From: Acidimicrobiia bacterium
GTDB taxonomy: Bacteria > Actinomycetota > Acidimicrobiia > Acidimicrobiales > AC-14
Direction of reading: 5' to 3'
DNA: 64,000 bases
Assembly: GCA_023265025.1 (NCBI GenBank)
Contig: JAHFUP010000002.1
Coordinates: 62,001 to 126,000 of the forward strand
A program made the translations under genes and the position numbers. Positions 33,742 to 42,659 of the stretch are shown here, in pieces. The notes below the pieces were generated by a model, which was given only the letters and a program-made list of their open reading frames with translations, was not told the DNA's origin and ran no database searches. Each line of letters begins with the position of its first letter. Position 1 is the stretch's first letter.

Positions 33742-34865
33742 CGGGCATCGATCCCGTCCTCGAGCGCTGGCGCCTCGTCCTCGGCAGTGCCGGCGACGCA
33801 TGCATGGGCGGCGCCGGCCTGAGCGGGGAGGGCGAGGCCCGCGACGCGGCGCTGGACTGGCTCTACCAACGCGATGGTGACCTCGACCGGCGCGACATGC
33901 GCCGTTCCGCCGGCCTCGGGGGGTCGACCTTGAGCACGGTCGAATGGCTCGACGACATCCACCGCCTGTTCCCGAAGGAGACGATCGAACGCCTGGAGCG
34001 CGACGCCGTCGAGCGCTACGAGATCCACGAGATCGTCACCGATCCCGCGGTCCTCGAACGCATCGAGCCCAACGCCACCATCCTCAAGGCTGTGCTCCGC
34101 ACCAAGCACCTGATGAACCCCGAGGTGCTGCGGCTGGCCCGCCGGATCGTGGAGCAGGTTGTGCGGGAGCTGGTGGAGAAGATGGCGACAGAGGTCCGCC
34201 AGAGCTTCAGCGGTGCCCGGTCGCGGCGGCCGAGCCGCCTGAAGCGGGCCAGTAGCTTCGACTTCCACCGCACGATCCGGGCCAACCTGCGCCACTACCG
34301 GCCCGAGGAGCGCCGGCTCTACGTCGAGACCGCGCATTTCTTCGCCCGCACCCGGCGCCAGCTCGACCGCTGGCAGGTGATCCTCGTCGTCGACCAGTCG
34401 GGCTCGATGGCCGGGTCGGTGATCCATTCCGCGGTAACGGCGGCGTGCCTCTGGGGGCTACCCGGCGTCCGCACCCACCTCGTCGCCTTCGACACCCAGG
34501 TGGTCGACCTCACCGCCGAGGTCGACGACCCGGTCGAGCTGCTCATGAAGGTCCAGCTCGGCGGGGGGACCGACATCGCCAAGGCCGTGGCCTACGCCGC
34601 GCAACTCATCGAGCAGCCCCGCCGGACGATCGTCGCCCTGATCACCGACTTCTACGAGGGCGGCGACCCGAACCGGCTGGTGCGGACGGTGAAGGCACTG
34701 GTCGAGCAGGGCACCTACGTGCTGGGCCTGGCCACCCTCGACGAGGAGGCCAACCCGTTGTACGACCACGACCTGGCCCAGCGCCTGGCCGACGCCGGCG
34801 CCCAGGTCGGGTCGATGACGCCCGGCGAGCTCGCCGGCTTCCTCGCCGAGCGGATCGTCGGCTGA
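33738..34865 (+). CDS. VWA-domain protein with intact MIDAS (YehP/CoxE-like)
   Basis: A 375-residue protein. The N-terminal helical region (about 1-210) includes a basic R-S-R-R-P-S-R-L-K-R stretch. The C-terminal von Willebrand A domain has the MIDAS D219-x-S221-x-S223, the Thr loop G-G-G-T-D-I and the Asp loop L-I-T-D-F. Metal binding and partner capture are therefore expected. In MoxR/VWA pairs the VWA protein is the adaptor that presents targets. The TTG start overlaps the preceding stop (TTGA) and the TGA shares a base with the next ATG. Confidence 0.92.
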   Translation: MTGIDPVLERWRLVLGSAGDACMGGAGLSGEGEARDAALDWLYQRDGDLDRRDMRRSAGLGGSTLSTVEWLDDIHRLFPKETIERLERDAVERYEIHEIVTDPAVLERIEPNATILKAVLRTKHLMNPEVLRLARRIVEQVVRELVEKMATEVRQSFSGARSRRPSRLKRASSFDFHRTIRANLRHYRPEERRLYVETAHFFARTRRQLDRWQVILVVDQSGSMAGSVIHSAVTAACLWGLPGVRTHLVAFDTQVVDLTAEVDDPVELLMKVQLGGGTDIAKAVAYAAQLIEQPRRTIVALITDFYEGGDPNRLVRTVKALVEQGTYVLGLATLDEEANPLYDHDLAQRLADAGAQVGSMTPGELAGFLAERIVG

Positions 34866-36817
34866 TGCCGCGGCCCGACCTGCTGGCGCTCAGCGACGAC
34901 TCGCTGGCGGCGCTGGCCAACCGCGGGATCGTGAAGCGCTCGGCGCGGGAGGTCGCCGAGGGTTCGGGGCCGGTTGTCTCCGAAGGCGACGACGGGACGG
35001 TCACTGGGCGTTTCCCCGACGGCACGGAGGTCGTGCTGGCGCCGGGCATCACCCTCGAACGGAGCCGCTGCACCTGCCTCGCCTCGGGGGTCTGCCGCCA
35101 CCAGGTCATGGTGGTGTTGGCCTACCGGGACCAGCCGGCGACCTCGGACTGGGTGCCGTGGTCGCCGGCGGAGTTCACCGACGACGAGGTCGAGGCCCTG
35201 GTCGGGAGTCGTATTCTCGGGGTGGCGCGCAAGGCATTCCGGGCCGGCTACCGGGCCCGCGTCCGCCGGCCGGCGCCGTCGGACCCGGTGCCTACCGTCG
35301 AGCTGGCGTCGTGCACGGTCCGGTTCCTCGTGCCGCACGAGTTAGGCTACGCCCGGGTCGACGCCGCCCGCGGGGAACGAGAGGACGCCGTGGCCCTGGC
35401 CGTGTGGGCGTTCCGCACGGCCGACGAGGTCGACGTTGGCGCCGGCGTTCTCGACGTCGCCGTCGGTGGCGCCCTGGCCGAGCGCCGGGCCGCCGGCGGG
35501 TCGGGAGTGGAGCCGGCGGTCGCCGTGGTGGCCGAGTTGCTCGCCGACGGTGTGGTCACCACGGGGCCGGCGGCCGGGCCGGGACTCCTGCAGGCCCGCC
35601 GCGCCCTCGACGCCCAGAACCTGCGCTGGCCCGTCGACGCCCTCGACGACCTGGCCGCACTCCTCGACGCGTACCGCGACCGGAGCGCCCGGTACCGGTC
35701 GGAGGACGTGGCCGCCCTGCTGGCCGAGCTCGTTGCCCGCCACCGGTGCGTGGTGGGCGGGGGCGCGTCCCTTCGGCCCGCCGTACTGGGCACCGAGGAG
35801 GCGGCCGCGACGCCCTTGCGGCTGCTGCGACTGACCGGGCTCGGGGCGCGGGTATCCGGCGACGACGTCCGCACGGTCGAGGTGTACCTGGCCCACGCCG
35901 AGGCGGGTGTCGTGCTCGCCCTGCGCCGGCGGGTCGAGGCCGGCGCCGGCGAGGAACCGCCGACGGCCGAGGAGCTGGGCCGGCGCAAGGCCGGCGGGGC
36001 CCGCCTTTCCGCGCTCGCCGGCGGCAACGTCGTCACGCAGTCGGCGGTGCGGTCGGCCAGCCGGGTCGTACGGATCGCGGAGAGCCGCGTTGGCCGTACG
36101 ACCGTCGCGCCGTCCGCCGGCGCGTGGGACGACCTTCCCGCCAGCATCCTGGTCCACGACCTCGACGCGGAGGCGGCGCGGCTGGCGGGGCTGGCGCCGG
36201 CGGTCGTACGTCCCCGGGTGGTGGCCGAGAACGTCCGGGCCGTGGTGGTCGACGACGTCGAGGACGTCCACTACCTCCCGGGCGAGCAACGCCTGCTGGC
36301 CACGATCCGTGCGCCGGTTGGCCGTGCCGTCGTCTCGCTGACCTACTCGGGGGCGTGCGCCGGGGCGGTCGACGCCTTGGCCGAGGCGCTCGGCGGCGCC
36401 CTGGGGCCCGTCCGTTTCGTGGCCGGCCACCTCTCCCGGCACGCCGGCGACGTGCTGCTCGAGCCCACCGCCGTCGTCGCCGGCTCGTCGGTCATCGTGC
36501 CGGCGTTCGCGCCGGCCACGCCGACGGCGCTTGCCTCCGCCGGCACCGCCGCCACGAAAGAGCCCCTGGCCGCCGCCCTCGGCGACGCCATCGCCACGTC
36601 CGCCGAGGTCGCCCACCGGGGCTGGCGCCACCTGCCGGCGGGTTGGACGGGGCGAGCCGAGCGCGCCGCCCAGGGGCTCCGCCGCGTCGGGCTCGACCGG
36701 GCCGCCGGCGCATTGACCGACCTGGCCGGCGCCACCCGGGCCGCGCCAGGAGACGACTCGCTCGACCGCTGGGCCGACGCTCACCTCCGCCTCCTCCTCA
36801 CCGCCGAGCAGCTCTGA
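34865..36817 (+). CDS. SWIM zinc-finger protein (YehQ-like)
   Basis: A 650-residue protein with a SWIM motif C69-x-C71-x5-C77-x-H79 inside an N-terminal domain that begins L-A-L-S-D-D-S-L-A-A-L-A-N-R-G. The rest (about 100-650) is Ala/Val/Arg-rich and lacks other recognised domains. SWIM fingers bind nucleic acids or proteins. Final gene of the five-gene operon; its ATG shares an A with the VWA stop codon. Nothing identifiable follows for about 200 bases. Confidence 0.9.
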   Translation: MPRPDLLALSDDSLAALANRGIVKRSAREVAEGSGPVVSEGDDGTVTGRFPDGTEVVLAPGITLERSRCTCLASGVCRHQVMVVLAYRDQPATSDWVPWSPAEFTDDEVEALVGSRILGVARKAFRAGYRARVRRPAPSDPVPTVELASCTVRFLVPHELGYARVDAARGEREDAVALAVWAFRTADEVDVGAGVLDVAVGGALAERRAAGGSGVEPAVAVVAELLADGVVTTGPAAGPGLLQARRALDAQNLRWPVDALDDLAALLDAYRDRSARYRSEDVAALLAELVARHRCVVGGGASLRPAVLGTEEAAATPLRLLRLTGLGARVSGDDVRTVEVYLAHAEAGVVLALRRRVEAGAGEEPPTAEELGRRKAGGARLSALAGGNVVTQSAVRSASRVVRIAESRVGRTTVAPSAGAWDDLPASILVHDLDAEAARLAGLAPAVVRPRVVAENVRAVVVDDVEDVHYLPGEQRLLATIRAPVGRAVVSLTYSGACAGAVDALAEALGGALGPVRFVAGHLSRHAGDVLLEPTAVVAGSSVIVPAFAPATPTALASAGTAATKEPLAAALGDAIATSAEVAHRGWRHLPAGWTGRAERAAQGLRRVGLDRAAGALTDLAGATRAAPGDDSLDRWADAHLRLLLTAEQL

Positions 36818-37014
36818 CGGCCGGCGGTGGCGCGCCTGCCCTCTTGCTCGCGCTCGCACGCTCCCTGGAGGACGGCGGCGAGCGGGAGCTCGGATCGGGG
36901 CGCTCGAAGAGCAAGTCCGACGCCGCCGGCATTCGATTCTGGAAGCCGGTTCCCGAGCTGAGTCGGTTGGCGCAGGGCTCTCGAGGGCGCCCTCGGCGTC
37001 CGCATATCCAAAGG

Positions 37015-37034
37015 ATAGGTGTCAAGGCGTCAAG
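37015..37034 (+). repeat. Left copy of a 20-bp direct repeat (19/20 with 43876-43895)
   Basis: ATAGGTGTCAAGGCGTCAAG; the other copy reads ATAGGCGTCAAGGCGTCAAG in the same orientation 6.86 kb away. The pair brackets the block of accessory and broken genes. A TATCC-AAA-GGATA palindrome sits just to its left. Confidence 0.7.
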
Positions 37035-37036
37035 GG

Positions 37037-37219
37037 GTGCGAGAAGCCGACGCCGACTGCCGGACGTGCCGGCAACACGGGTGCATGCTGGTTCGATGCA
37101 TCGATGCGGACAACCCGTACGACGTCGTGAACTGGCTGCGCGACCAGGGGATCGACGGAGCGGTGATCTTCCGGGTTCCGGTCGACCCGACGGCCGACAT
37201 GGGTGCCCACGGGATGTGA
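37037..37219 (+). CDS. Small hypothetical protein with a C-x2-C-x3-C cluster
   Basis: A 60-residue frame: C-R-T-C-R-Q-H-G-C near the N-terminus, then N-P-Y-D-V-V-N-W-L-R-D-Q-G-I-D-G-A and V-I-F-R-V-P-V-D-P-T-A-D. The V-x-F-R-V-P-x-x-P-T-x-D string recurs in the small gene at 42656, and the two loci also share a 22-bp DNA repeat. Start uncertain (GTG here; an ATG 16 codons later). Its ATG-TGA end overlaps the GTG of the following aspartic-protease-like frame. Function unknown. Confidence 0.5.
   Translation: MREADADCRTCRQHGCMLVRCIDADNPYDVVNWLRDQGIDGAVIFRVPVDPTADMGAHGM
37078..37099 (+). repeat. 22-bp repeat, first copy (21/22 with 42638-42659)
   Basis: CGGGTGCATGCTGGTTCGATGC; the second copy has A in place of G at one position. 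Weaker similarity continues about 80-130 bases downstream of each copy through the FRVP-coding part, so these are two diverged copies of one locus. Confidence 0.7.
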
Positions 37220-37655
37220 GATTCGAGTTCAAGCCACTTCCGGGGACCCGCCTGGACGTGGCCCGGCCCACCCTTCAGGTGGCCGTCGTCGCACCGGCCG
37301 CGAGCCCGGCCGTTTCTGTGTCTCCTCGACACGGGGTCGATCGACAACCGGTTCGCGGCCTGGGTCGCTGCCGCCGCCGGGATTCGATCTCTCCGGCGCC
37401 GCGGTCGAGCGAATCGCCGTCGGCGGGACGGTCACCGAGGCACGCTCAGTTCGCTGCGCCCATCTCACCCTCGCTCGGGTGGCCAAGGGCGCCCGGGTGG
37501 ACCTGCGGGCGCTCGCAGGCGCACCGATCGACGCATGTTGGGACGTCGACGCCATCTGCCTGGTGGAGAGCCGGCAGGCGCCGGCAGGAGCCCGATGCGA
37601 AGTGCTGGAGCGCTTCCCGCTGCTTGCCGGCGGGCCGACGCCGGGGGAGCGGTAG
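37216..37655 (+). pseudogene. Retroviral-like aspartic protease fold gene, broken by two frameshifts
   Basis: Three frames must be joined. From the GTG: M-R-F-E-F-K-P-L-P-G-T-R-L-D-V-A-R-P-T-L. After a +1 shift near 37290: R-P-F-L-C-L-L-D-T-G-S-I-D-N-R-F-A-A-W-V. After another +1 shift in the GGG near 37380: F-D-L-S-G-A-A-V-E-R-I-A-V-G-G. The L-L-D-T-G-S-x-D-N string is the active-site signature of small pepsin/retropepsin-like domains. Either a decayed gene or base-insertion errors in the assembly. The overlap with the preceding small gene suggests a former two-gene unit. Confidence 0.6.
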
Positions 37656-37713
37656 CTCGGTGGTCGATCCACGGTGGAGGTCGCCGGTTCGATAATGCTG
37701 GTCGAGGGCGTTC

Positions 37714-37793
37714 GGGGTGCCAGTACCCCTTGTATGGACGCGGCTTCGGTGCTTTACTCCACGATGGCAGGCTGGACGCCGGGGTGTCCCCGG
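37714..37793 (+). promoter_or_regulatory. Structured leader of the large secreted protein gene
   Basis: Contains two compact hairpins: GGGGT-GCCAGT-ACCCC (37714-37729) and CCGGGG-TGT-CCCCGG (37779-37793), the latter 33 bases ahead of the start codon. No known riboswitch class was recognised. Confidence 0.4.
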
Positions 37794-37826
37794 ATGCGTC
37801 TGGCCATGCCGGGGGAGGGGAACACG

Positions 37827-40800
37827 ATGAGTTCTCGGCGGGCCTTGGTTCGGCTATTCCCAGTTTTTCTGGTGTTGCTGGGCCTGCCTCTGGTACTGGT
37901 CGCGCCCGCAGCGGCGCAGCCCGATGTCGTGCCGTTCGCAGGGTGCAATGAGCCCCATGCTGCGGTCGTCAGCCCCCTGAATCCACAGACCGTGGCCGTC
38001 GCCGCGTGCAACAGCGTCGCCGTCTCCACCGACTTCGGCCGCACGTTCACCATCGGGTTCCAGACCGGGAACCAGTTGCCGGCGGGCCTTACGGCGGCGA
38101 CATGGGGAAGCTGCGGCGACCCGTCGTTGGCGTACGACGCCCAGGGTCGCCTGTTCTGGTCGTACCTGCTCTGTGGCGACTACACCCCGGCGGACGGTAC
38201 CCGCGATGAGATCACCATGGTGGTTGCGCAGATCAACCCCACCACCGGCGCCCTCATCGGCAACCCGGTCGACGTGACCCCGGGCCAGTTCAGCGACGAC
38301 AAGGAATGGATCGTCGCCGATGCCTCGCCGTCGAGCCCGTACGCGAACAACCTGTATGTGGTCTGGACCCGCCTGGGCGGGGCCAGCCAGGTCATGTTCT
38401 CCCGCTCCACCAACCAGGGTGTGACGTGGTCCGCGCCGCAGGCCGTGTCTGCCGCCGGCGAGGGCTTCGTGTGGCCCGCCCACAATGCCGTCGCTCGCAA
38501 CGGCGACCTCTACCTCGGCTACCACTCCGACACCTGCGGTGCCACCAACGCCAGCATGTTCATCCTCCGCGACAGCAGCGGGGGCGCCAACCTGGCGGCG
38601 GGAACCCCGGTTCAGAAGAGCTCATTCGCGTCGGCTGTGACGTGCAACGTGCAGACCGGATCGCCGATCGCCAATACCGACTTCTGGATGCAGGGCGCAA
38701 TGCAGCCCTTCATCCTCGCCGACCCCGTCCGGCCCGGGAACGTCTACGTCATCGCCAACGACGACACCGACGACAACTTCACCACGGGCGACCCAGGCGA
38801 CATCGTCATGGCCCGCTCGACTGACAACGGCCTTACCTGGACGAAGTCCACCATCAGCCACGCGCCGGCCAACACCCTGCAGGTGATGCCGGGCGCCGCG
38901 ATCGACCAGGACGGCAAGGTCGTCGCCTTCTGGTACGACACCCGGCGAGGGATCCTAAACACCAACGGCACCGGCACGACCGCCGACGACTACTTCAACC
39001 TCGACGTCTACGCCACCGTCAGCCGCGACGGCGCCGCCACCTTCACCAACGACTTCCGCATCAACGACGCCCAGTTCGACCCCAACCTCGGCGCGGCATG
39101 CCGGTTCGGCTGCGGTGGCATGGGAGATCCCCCGCCACAGACGCTCCGCATCGGTGAGTACAACGGGATCGCCGCCGCCAACGGGAACGCCTATGCCGCC
39201 TGGACCGGCAGCCAGGGCGGAGGCCAGGTCATGGTCTTCGACGTCTTCAGCATCGACGCCGCCTTCGCCGACCGGTTCGAGCCCAACGACTCCATCCAGC
39301 CGGGCATTCCGACCGACCTCGGGGCGCACGCCACCTACAGCCAGCCGGAGTTGACCATACACACCGAGCTCGACGAGGACTTCTTCCGGGTCACCGCATT
39401 GGCCACCGGCAAGTTGCGCGTCGAGTTGTCCCAGAACGCCCGCCTGGCCGAGCTCGACCTTCAGGTTCGGGACAAGTTCGACCAGGGCGTCGGTACCTCT
39501 ACCGCGGCGCAGGACTCGAACGCCACCGAGGCGGTCACGGTCCCGGTGGTCGCCGGCGAGAGCTATTACGTCCGGGTGTTCGCCCAAGCCGGCCAGCAGC
39601 CGGCGACCGCCGTCTACGACCTCAACGTCGTCAACACCCCAGCGCCGGTGCCGTTCAGCATCGCTCTGGCGCCCGGATCCGACACCGGTTGGTACCCCAA
39701 TGACAACGTGACCAACACCACCACGCCGACCGTCGCGCTGCTGGTCGACCAGAGTGCCCTCGCCGGCCTGACCTTGTCGCCGACGCCCGATGCCACCCTG
39801 ACCGACGACGCTCCGGGGTACAAGGTCGGGGTGTTCGTCAACGGGACGCTCGACGGATTCGCGAACGCGGGCCCGGGGCCCGGCACCTACGTCTATACCC
39901 TCACGGGGGCGCCTCCGGTGGCCGAGGGCCTCAACTCGATCACGGCACGGGTGTTCATCGTCGACCCGTCGGACAACCCGACCGTGGGCGGGACGGCCCA
40001 CGTCGTGGGCCAGGGTGGCCAGTCCAACGCCCTGCTCATCTCTGTCGACACCATGGCGCCGGCTCCACCGTCGGCCCCTGACCTGCTGGACTCCAGCGAC
40101 TCGGGCGCCTCGAACACCGACAACATGACGAACGTCACCGCGCCGGCGTTCCAGGGCACGGGTGAGATCAACACCCGGGTGCGCGTGCTCGCCAACGGTG
40201 TGCGCATCGGCGAGGGCGTCGTCGGCTCCGACGCAACCGACGGCGTCACCGGCAACGGCCTCGGCGACTGGGAGGTCACTGTCGAGCCCTTGGCTGACGG
40301 CACCTACACGATCACAGCAGTCGTCGAGGACCTCGCCGGCAACATCAGTGCGCCGTCGGCCGTCATGGCCGGAGGGCCGCTGGTGGTCGACTCGGGGTCG
40401 GGGGCACCGCAGCGCCCGACGCTCGACCTGCTGAGCGCCGACGACACCGGACGCTCCGACCAGGACAACGTCACCAACAAGACCACGCTGCGCTTCCGGG
40501 TCTCGGCGGAGATCGGCACCACCGTCGTGATCAAGGACGGCAACACAGTGATCGACACCCACGTCCAGGTCGCGGCGTTCGACGAGCGGACGGTCATCCT
40601 CGCCGAAGGCCCGCACCCGATGAGTGCCGAATCAACGGACGCGGCCGGCAACCGCAGCGCCCAATCCGAGGAGCTGCTTGTTGTCGTCGACGCCACCGCC
40701 CCGGCCGTGCCCCTGGCCCCCGACCTGCTGGCGTCCTCGGACTCTGGCGGCATCGACGACGACAACGTCACCACCGTGCAGCAGCCGCACTTCGTCGGCC

Positions 40801-41717
40801 CTGGCGAGCCCAACGCGCTGGCCCGCATCTTCGCCGGCGCACCCCAGGTGGGCAACGCCGTCGTCAACTCCTCAGGGGAGTACGAGGTGGCCACGTCGGT
40901 GCTCGGCGACGGCGTCTACGGGGTCACGGTTCGCTTCGAGGACCTGGCCGGCAACCTGAGCCCGGTGTCTCCGGCCCTCAAGGTGACGATCGCCCACGAC
41001 TCTCTGACCCTGCCCGGGGCCACGGCGTCGGGGCCGGCGCCCGGGCCGGTCACGGTCGACCTCGGCGCCGGCACGGTCGCCGGCTATCCGGGGATCCCGG
41101 GGGCAACGGGCAAGGTCGGCATCGTCGGCATCCCTCAGGTCACTCTCGACGTCAACTCCAAGGCGCTGACAGTCCTCGGATCCGCAGGCGACGACACCCT
41201 GACGTACACGCCGGCGACGGCCACCGGCGGCGCCCTGACACGGGCCGGCGTGGCCCAGACGCTGTCGTTCTCCGCGGTGGCGATGCTCACGGTCGATCCT
41301 CTGGGCGGGAACGACGTGCTTGGGGTCGTCGGCACCAACAACGACGACGCCGTAGTCGTGAACGTCGACGTCACCACGACCGCCGCCCTCGGGAGCCGGT
41401 TGGCCGTCCGCATGCCCATCGTCAACGTCGAGCGGTTGGCGATCAGCACTGCCGCCGGCCAGGACACGATCACCGTCAACGCCACGGACACGGTGGACGC
41501 GTACCTGAGTGTCGACGCCGGCGATCCGGCGACGGCCCCGAACAAGAAGGGTGACCAGCTCAACGTCAACGGTGTCTCGCCGAAGGCATTTACGCAGAAC
41601 TCGCCGGGTGGTCCCACGCCTGGGTCCGGCTCGGCGTCGGTCACCTACCCGAAGACGACCAACCACACCACGAGGGTCGACTACAGCTACGTCGAGAAGG
41701 TGGTCATGACCAAATGA
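37827..41717 (+). CDS. Large secreted multidomain protein: BNR/sialidase-like propeller, PPC and Ig-like repeats
   Basis: 1296 residues. A signal peptide (R-R core, hydrophobic stretch to A-P-A-A-A) is cut near residue 31. Residues about 35-500 form a BNR-type propeller with S-T-D-F-G-R-T-F, S-T-N-Q-G-V-T-W-S and S-T-D-N-G-L-T-W Asp-box repeats. A pre-peptidase C-terminal-like domain follows (D-R-F-E-P-N-D-S; D-E-D-F-F-R-V). Three or four Ig-like repeats (S-S-D-S-G-x-x-x-x-D-N-x-T-N) come next, and a beta-rich C-terminal region resembling calcium-rich adhesins (G-G-N-D-V-L) ends it. There is no anchor motif. The ATG is preceded by GGGGGAGGGG. Probably an extracellular adhesin or glycan-binding protein; catalytic sialidase residues were not identified. 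Confidence 0.88.
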   Translation: MSSRRALVRLFPVFLVLLGLPLVLVAPAAAQPDVVPFAGCNEPHAAVVSPLNPQTVAVAACNSVAVSTDFGRTFTIGFQTGNQLPAGLTAATWGSCGDPSLAYDAQGRLFWSYLLCGDYTPADGTRDEITMVVAQINPTTGALIGNPVDVTPGQFSDDKEWIVADASPSSPYANNLYVVWTRLGGASQVMFSRSTNQGVTWSAPQAVSAAGEGFVWPAHNAVARNGDLYLGYHSDTCGATNASMFILRDSSGGANLAAGTPVQKSSFASAVTCNVQTGSPIANTDFWMQGAMQPFILADPVRPGNVYVIANDDTDDNFTTGDPGDIVMARSTDNGLTWTKSTISHAPANTLQVMPGAAIDQDGKVVAFWYDTRRGILNTNGTGTTADDYFNLDVYATVSRDGAATFTNDFRINDAQFDPNLGAACRFGCGGMGDPPPQTLRIGEYNGIAAANGNAYAAWTGSQGGGQVMVFDVFSIDAAFADRFEPNDSIQPGIPTDLGAHATYSQPELTIHTELDEDFFRVTALATGKLRVELSQNARLAELDLQVRDKFDQGVGTSTAAQDSNATEAVTVPVVAGESYYVRVFAQAGQQPATAVYDLNVVNTPAPVPFSIALAPGSDTGWYPNDNVTNTTTPTVALLVDQSALAGLTLSPTPDATLTDDAPGYKVGVFVNGTLDGFANAGPGPGTYVYTLTGAPPVAEGLNSITARVFIVDPSDNPTVGGTAHVVGQGGQSNALLISVDTMAPAPPSAPDLLDSSDSGASNTDNMTNVTAPAFQGTGEINTRVRVLANGVRIGEGVVGSDATDGVTGNGLGDWEVTVEPLADGTYTITAVVEDLAGNISAPSAVMAGGPLVVDSGSGAPQRPTLDLLSADDTGRSDQDNVTNKTTLRFRVSAEIGTTVVIKDGNTVIDTHVQVAAFDERTVILAEGPHPMSAESTDAAGNRSAQSEELLVVVDATAPAVPLAPDLLASSDSGGIDDDNVTTVQQPHFVGPGEPNALARIFAGAPQVGNAVVNSSGEYEVATSVLGDGVYGVTVRFEDLAGNLSPVSPALKVTIAHDSLTLPGATASGPAPGPVTVDLGAGTVAGYPGIPGATGKVGIVGIPQVTLDVNSKALTVLGSAGDDTLTYTPATATGGALTRAGVAQTLSFSAVAMLTVDPLGGNDVLGVVGTNNDDAVVVNVDVTTTAALGSRLAVRMPIVNVERLAISTAAGQDTITVNATDTVDAYLSVDAGDPATAPNKKGDQLNVNGVSPKAFTQNSPGGPTPGSGSASVTYPKTTNHTTRVDYSYVEKVVMTK

Positions 41718-42629
41718 GCGTTCGCGAGGCGACCATGACCGGCTGGCTAGAGGCGCCGGCACCGCCCAAGGTGCTGGACGCCAACCAGGTGGTGGCCTAC
41801 AACTTCCGGGCCGCCCGGGAGCTGCCGGGGCTGGACCCAGGAGGAGACGGCCCGCCGCCTCGCCCCCTACGTCGGCCAGGAGCTTCCGAAGGCGTCGATC
41901 TCGGGCATCGAACGGTCCTACGACGGCGAGCGCAAGCGCTTCTTCGATGCCCAGGAGCTGGTGGCGTTCTCCCTGGCCTTCGACCTGCCGATCGTGTGGT
42001 TCCTCCTGCCCCTGCCCGGCGCCGATGACTACGAGCTGACGGCGGCCGAGCGGTCAGTGCAGGTGCTCGCCACCTTGCTCCTGGGCCGCGACGACCAGCT
42101 CGAGGACATCAAGGCGCGAATGCGGGAGCTACGCGAGGCCGACCCCAAGTCCGCCGGCGAAGTGCTGGCCGAGGCCGGCGGGTTCCCCCCGGAGCTCAGC
42201 TGGGAGCACTTTCAGCGCAGCCGCGAGGAGGCACTGTTCGCGCTGGTCGAGGAGGAGACCTCGGAGATCGAACGGATGATGGGCGATCTCCGCCGGGTGG
42301 TCGCCCGCTTCGACGACCTGTCCCAGCGCTCGCACTACGCCTCGCACCCCCGGAAGGTGTACCAAGCGATCTCCCACTCCCTCATTGGTGAGGCGGTGTT
42401 CGAGAAGGTGCTGCAGACCTTCGACCCGGCCGACGACAGCCGGTACACGCTGCTGCGGAGCCGGATTCCCACACCCGAGGCGATCGAGGCCGCCATCGAC
42501 CTCGACGACCCCGAGATCGTGCATCGCGTGGCGGCGGTTTACGACCGGGCCGAGGAGATCCTGCAGGAACGGCTCGCCAAGCGGAGCCGGTCCCGCCGGC
42601 GGTCGGCCGGCATCGGGTCGGAGACGTGA
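41714..42629 (+). pseudogene. XRE/HTH regulator with a single-base frameshift in the HTH
   Basis: The first frame reads L-D-A-N-Q-V-V-A-Y-N-F-R-A-A-R-E-L. An extra C near 41823 then throws it off. The other frame restores R-G-W-T-Q-E-E-T-A-R-R-L-A-P-Y-V-G and continues through S-I-S-G-I-E-R-S-Y-D to a 200-residue helical C-terminal domain. Removing one base yields a continuous regulator of about 300 residues. The ATG overlaps the stop of the secreted-protein gene (ATGA), suggesting it once regulated or was co-expressed with that gene. Either a pseudogene or an assembly indel. Confidence 0.75.
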
Positions 42630-42637
42630 CCGCGGAC

Positions 42638-42659
42638 CGGGTGCATACTGGTTCGATGC
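42638..42659 (+). repeat. 22-bp repeat, second copy, with a leaderless-promoter look
   Basis: CGGGTGCATACTGGTTCGATGC. CATACT resembles a -10 element and is followed by six bases and then an ATG, the spacing expected of a leaderless transcript. Same orientation as the copy at 37078. Confidence 0.6.

Noticed and set aside
31432-34427. Long minus-strand frames opposite DUF5682 and VWA
   Set aside because: Antisense shadows without domains; the plus-strand genes have intact motifs and coupled starts.
35158-37695. 845-codon plus-strand frame through the SWIM gene
   Set aside because: Mostly Arg/Gly/Pro shadow of the SWIM gene; only its last stretch coincides with the first third of the protease-like pseudogene.
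37674-37826. In-frame extension upstream of the secreted protein
   Set aside because: The strong ribosome binding site and signal peptide begin at the internal ATG; the upstream 51 codons lack protein-like features and contain the leader hairpins.
37681-37826. Riboswitch in the leader of the secreted protein gene
   Set aside because: Checked by eye against c-di-GMP, c-di-AMP and other common classes; only simple hairpins are present, with no conserved core.
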